Positions 62,382-64,000 of a stretch of DNA of 64,000 nt are shown in pieces. The number at the start of each line of letters is the position of its first letter. The first letter of the stretch is position 1. The stretch is from NCBI RefSeq assembly GCF_003944835.1, contig NZ_RWIV01000001.1, forward strand, positions 3,895,501 to 3,959,500, in the 5' to 3' direction. Origin of the DNA: Bacillus sp. HMF5848. Lineage in GTDB: Bacteria; Bacillota; Bacilli; Bacillales; HMF5848. The notes under the pieces were generated by a model. That model had not been told where the DNA came from. It ran no database searches and saw nothing but the letters and a program-made list of their open reading frames with translations. The position numbers were made by a program, and so were the translations under genes.

Positions 62382-63230
62382 TTAGCGACTCAAATCCTTC
62401 ACCCACACATTCATATCCTCGAGCTTATCAAAAATATAGCAATTGTTCGTCAAGCGTCCCGTGTAGCAATACCCTAGTTGGTGAAGCGCCGCATTCATCC
62501 CATACGATAGCGCCCGAGCGATTGAGAACGCACAATAAATCCCGCGCTGCTTTAGTTCATCCTCCAGCTGCTTAAGAAGCTGCTTAATCAACCCATATTT
62601 GCGATGCTCATACAACGTCGCACAGTCCGTTAACTCCGCATGATGCAGCGTTTCATTTATATCCGCTGACGCCGCGCTCACTAGCTGTCCCCCACATTCG
62701 ACCACATAAAACACGGTCCCCCCTTCGATCATTTTTTTTACATAAGCCGCCTCTGTCACAGGCGTCGGATACACCGCGAACACCTTACCGTACAGCTCCG
62801 ACAGCGCATGGGCATCTACCTTCGTCGCTTTGCGAAACACGTATTTTTTCGGAATATCGGAGGCGGCGCTCGGTCGCGCTGATCGAACTGCTTCGAGAAT
62901 CCCATCCTCCTTCACCCATTGTGAGCTCGTTCTCCTCGCATCGTCTGCGAACCGAGTCATGATGTAATTATCAGATCCATTGAAAAAGCCATATATAATT
63001 GCCTCTAACTCAAACTGTAGCGACAATAACGTGTGAAAATGCTCTGAACGCGCAAAGAAAATTAGCTTTTTGAAATTATGTTGACTAAGGATTGGGTCGA
63101 GTGTTTTGACAATGTCTTGCACGTTGCCGCGATAATCGTCAACACGCAGTCGCTCATTGAAATAGTCAAGAAACAGCTGTACTTCGTATTGAGATGTTTT
63201 AAATTTTTTCGTTTCGTAAGGTGGGGTCAT
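62382..63230 (-). CDS. ablB: beta-lysine N-epsilon-acetyltransferase (YodP/AblB)
   Basis: 282 residues. A GNAT fold in the C-terminal half (YVFRKATKVDAHALSELYGK; AELTDCATLYEHRKYGLIKQ for acetyl-CoA binding; NAALHQLGYCYTGRLTNNCY) and an N-terminal domain peculiar to AblB. It acetylates L-beta-lysine made by KamA to N-epsilon-acetyl-beta-lysine. ATG 63230 follows AAAAGGAGG. It precedes kamA on the same strand but is separated by a 515-base repeat region with the sigma-54 promoter, so it may be transcribed separately from kamA, presumably with the activator gene. Confidence 0.9.
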   Translation of the reverse strand: MTPPYETKKFKTSQYEVQLFLDYFNERLRVDDYRGNVQDIVKTLDPILSQHNFKKLIFFARSEHFHTLLSLQFELEAIIYGFFNGSDNYIMTRFADDARRTSSQWVKEDGILEAVRSARPSAASDIPKKYVFRKATKVDAHALSELYGKVFAVYPTPVTEAAYVKKMIEGGTVFYVVECGGQLVSAASADINETLHHAELTDCATLYEHRKYGLIKQLLKQLEDELKQRGIYCAFSIARALSYGMNAALHQLGYCYTGRLTNNCYIFDKLEDMNVWVKDLSR

Positions 63231-63314
63231 TGGATTAACCTCCTTTTGCTCGAGTTCTCATTGCAATCCAGGTTTTGCTAATTGTAGGTCGCCGTCTATT
63301 TTGAATCACACAAC

Positions 63315-64000
63315 CTACTGCTCCCCATATTTCTTCATTTTATATTGCAGCGTTTGTCTCGGAATTTTTAAAATGGTAGCTGCTTTTAACACATTGCCGT
63401 TTGCAATGCGCAGAGCTTGTTGGATAAGGTTCCGTTCGGTTTGCTCGACTGCTAATTTAAGAGGTTGAATTGTTATTTTTTCACCAAGTGCACGCGTTAC
63501 GACGTGAGGCAGGTGTGCCATCACAATCGTGTCACCATCGCACATATTCATTGCATACTCAATCGCATGCTCAAGCTCACGCACATTCCCTGGCCACGAG
63601 TGACTCTCAAGGTACGAAAGGACATCATCATCGATATCAATGACGAGTTTGTTAAATAGATAATTATATTTTTTTATAAAATGGTATGTGAGAATGGGAA
63701 TATCACCAAGTCGCTTTCGCAATGGCGGAATTTCAATAAAAAAAACATTTAAACGGTAATAAAGATCCGAACGCAGTTGCTGTTTCTCAATGCATAGTTG
63801 CGGATGCTCATTCATCGCGACAATGACTCGCACATCCACAACGTACGACTCGGTCCCGCCTACTCTGCGAATAACACCATCCTCTAACACGCGCAATAGC
63901 TTCGTTTGAAAATCGAGCGGCATCGCATGTATCTCATCTAAAAAAAGCGTGCCACCATGGGCAAGCTCAAATAATCCCGCACGATCAACAGCTCCTGTAA
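63315..64000 (-). CDS. Sigma-54-dependent transcriptional activator (KamR/RocR-like), C-terminal part
   Basis: The 5' end lies beyond base 64000. What is seen is the second half of the AAA+ domain, from TGA of the GAFTGA loop: AGLFELAHGGTLFLDEIHAM (Walker B), VGGTESYVVDVRVIVAMNEH, LRSDLYYRLNVFFIEIPPLR (R-finger region) and SWPGNVRELEHAIEYAMN. The Fis-type HTH follows (NLIQQALRIANGNVLKAATI; KIPRQTLQYKMKKYG). Missing are the sensor domain and Walker A. Position upstream of ablB and the -24/-12 promoter of kamA makes it the likely activator of the lysine operon. Confidence 0.93.
   Translation of the reverse strand, partial: TGAVDRAGLFELAHGGTLFLDEIHAMPLDFQTKLLRVLEDGVIRRVGGTESYVVDVRVIVAMNEHPQLCIEKQQLRSDLYYRLNVFFIEIPPLRKRLGDIPILTYHFIKKYNYLFNKLVIDIDDDVLSYLESHSWPGNVRELEHAIEYAMNMCDGDTIVMAHLPHVVTRALGEKITIQPLKLAVEQTERNLIQQALRIANGNVLKAATILKIPRQTLQYKMKKYGEQ

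Overview
The window looks like chromosome of a low-GC, endospore-forming Firmicute of the family Bacillaceae. The grounds are strong AGGAGG-type ribosome binding sites with frequent GTG and TTG starts, Bacillus-type gene sets (the yokU/yodT/yodS/yodR/yodQ/kamA/ablB lysine locus, an FbpB-like small basic protein, a Spo0M-like protein, VanZ, YetF/DUF421 and TuaE-like proteins) and Bacillus-type riboswitches (lysine, c-di-GMP-I, Mn2+ yybP-ykoY). Species cannot be named from the sequence alone. No rRNA, tRNA or CRISPR array was seen.

Layout. 1-421 is the start of a secreted lamin-tail (nuclease-like) protein. 669-1781 is a HupE/UreJ-like membrane protein. 7493-1859 is one closely packed leftward gene series: an HD-GYP c-di-GMP phosphodiesterase, a 25-residue CWWC peptide that standard gene calling would miss, an M50 metalloprotease with a PqqD/RRE-like N-terminus, a lipoprotein, an ABC ATPase, a permease with a histidine-rich heptad-repeat loop, and a second lipoprotein. 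A c-di-GMP-I riboswitch lies upstream on the same strand. This is a candidate undescribed peptide-maturation or metal-linked system. 8240-18082 holds VanZ proteins, an NhaC-type transporter under a lysine riboswitch, GtrA, DUF421, an oxidoreductase, an O-antigen-ligase-like polymerase, small proteins and an acyltransferase. 23899-18133 is a tripartite RND efflux operon with a TolC-like protein. 28746-25536 is an exopolysaccharide glycosyltransferase operon. 29388-29206 is a small protein under a second c-di-GMP-I riboswitch. 35927-29649 is a 2092-residue amylopullulanase. A lipoprotein, a cell-wall amidase and PEP carboxylase follow.

64000-41562 is a lysine-catabolism (kam) locus: sigma-54 activator, ablB, kamA, yokU, aminotransferase, CoA-transferase A and B, M20 deacylase, second aminotransferase. 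Here kamA is split in two by a 12.5-kb insertion (48322-60866). The insertion carries its own large serine recombinase, a candidate directionality factor, a LacI-regulated fructan/sucrose ABC-transporter and GH32 operon, and a Mn2+-riboswitch-led FbpB/Spo0M/TerC cluster. The two ends show a shared core and, when joined, a long symmetric attP. Precise excision would restore a 467-codon kamA in frame, including its PLP-binding Lys346, and would reconnect the sigma-54 promoter to the six downstream genes. This resembles the excisable intervening elements that interrupt sporulation genes in Bacillaceae (skin in sigK, SPbeta in spsM), but with a sugar-utilisation cargo. It is the most notable system in the window.

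Several intergenic regions hold degenerate tandem arrays with 21-, 22- or 31-bp units, plus dispersed palindromic repeats.
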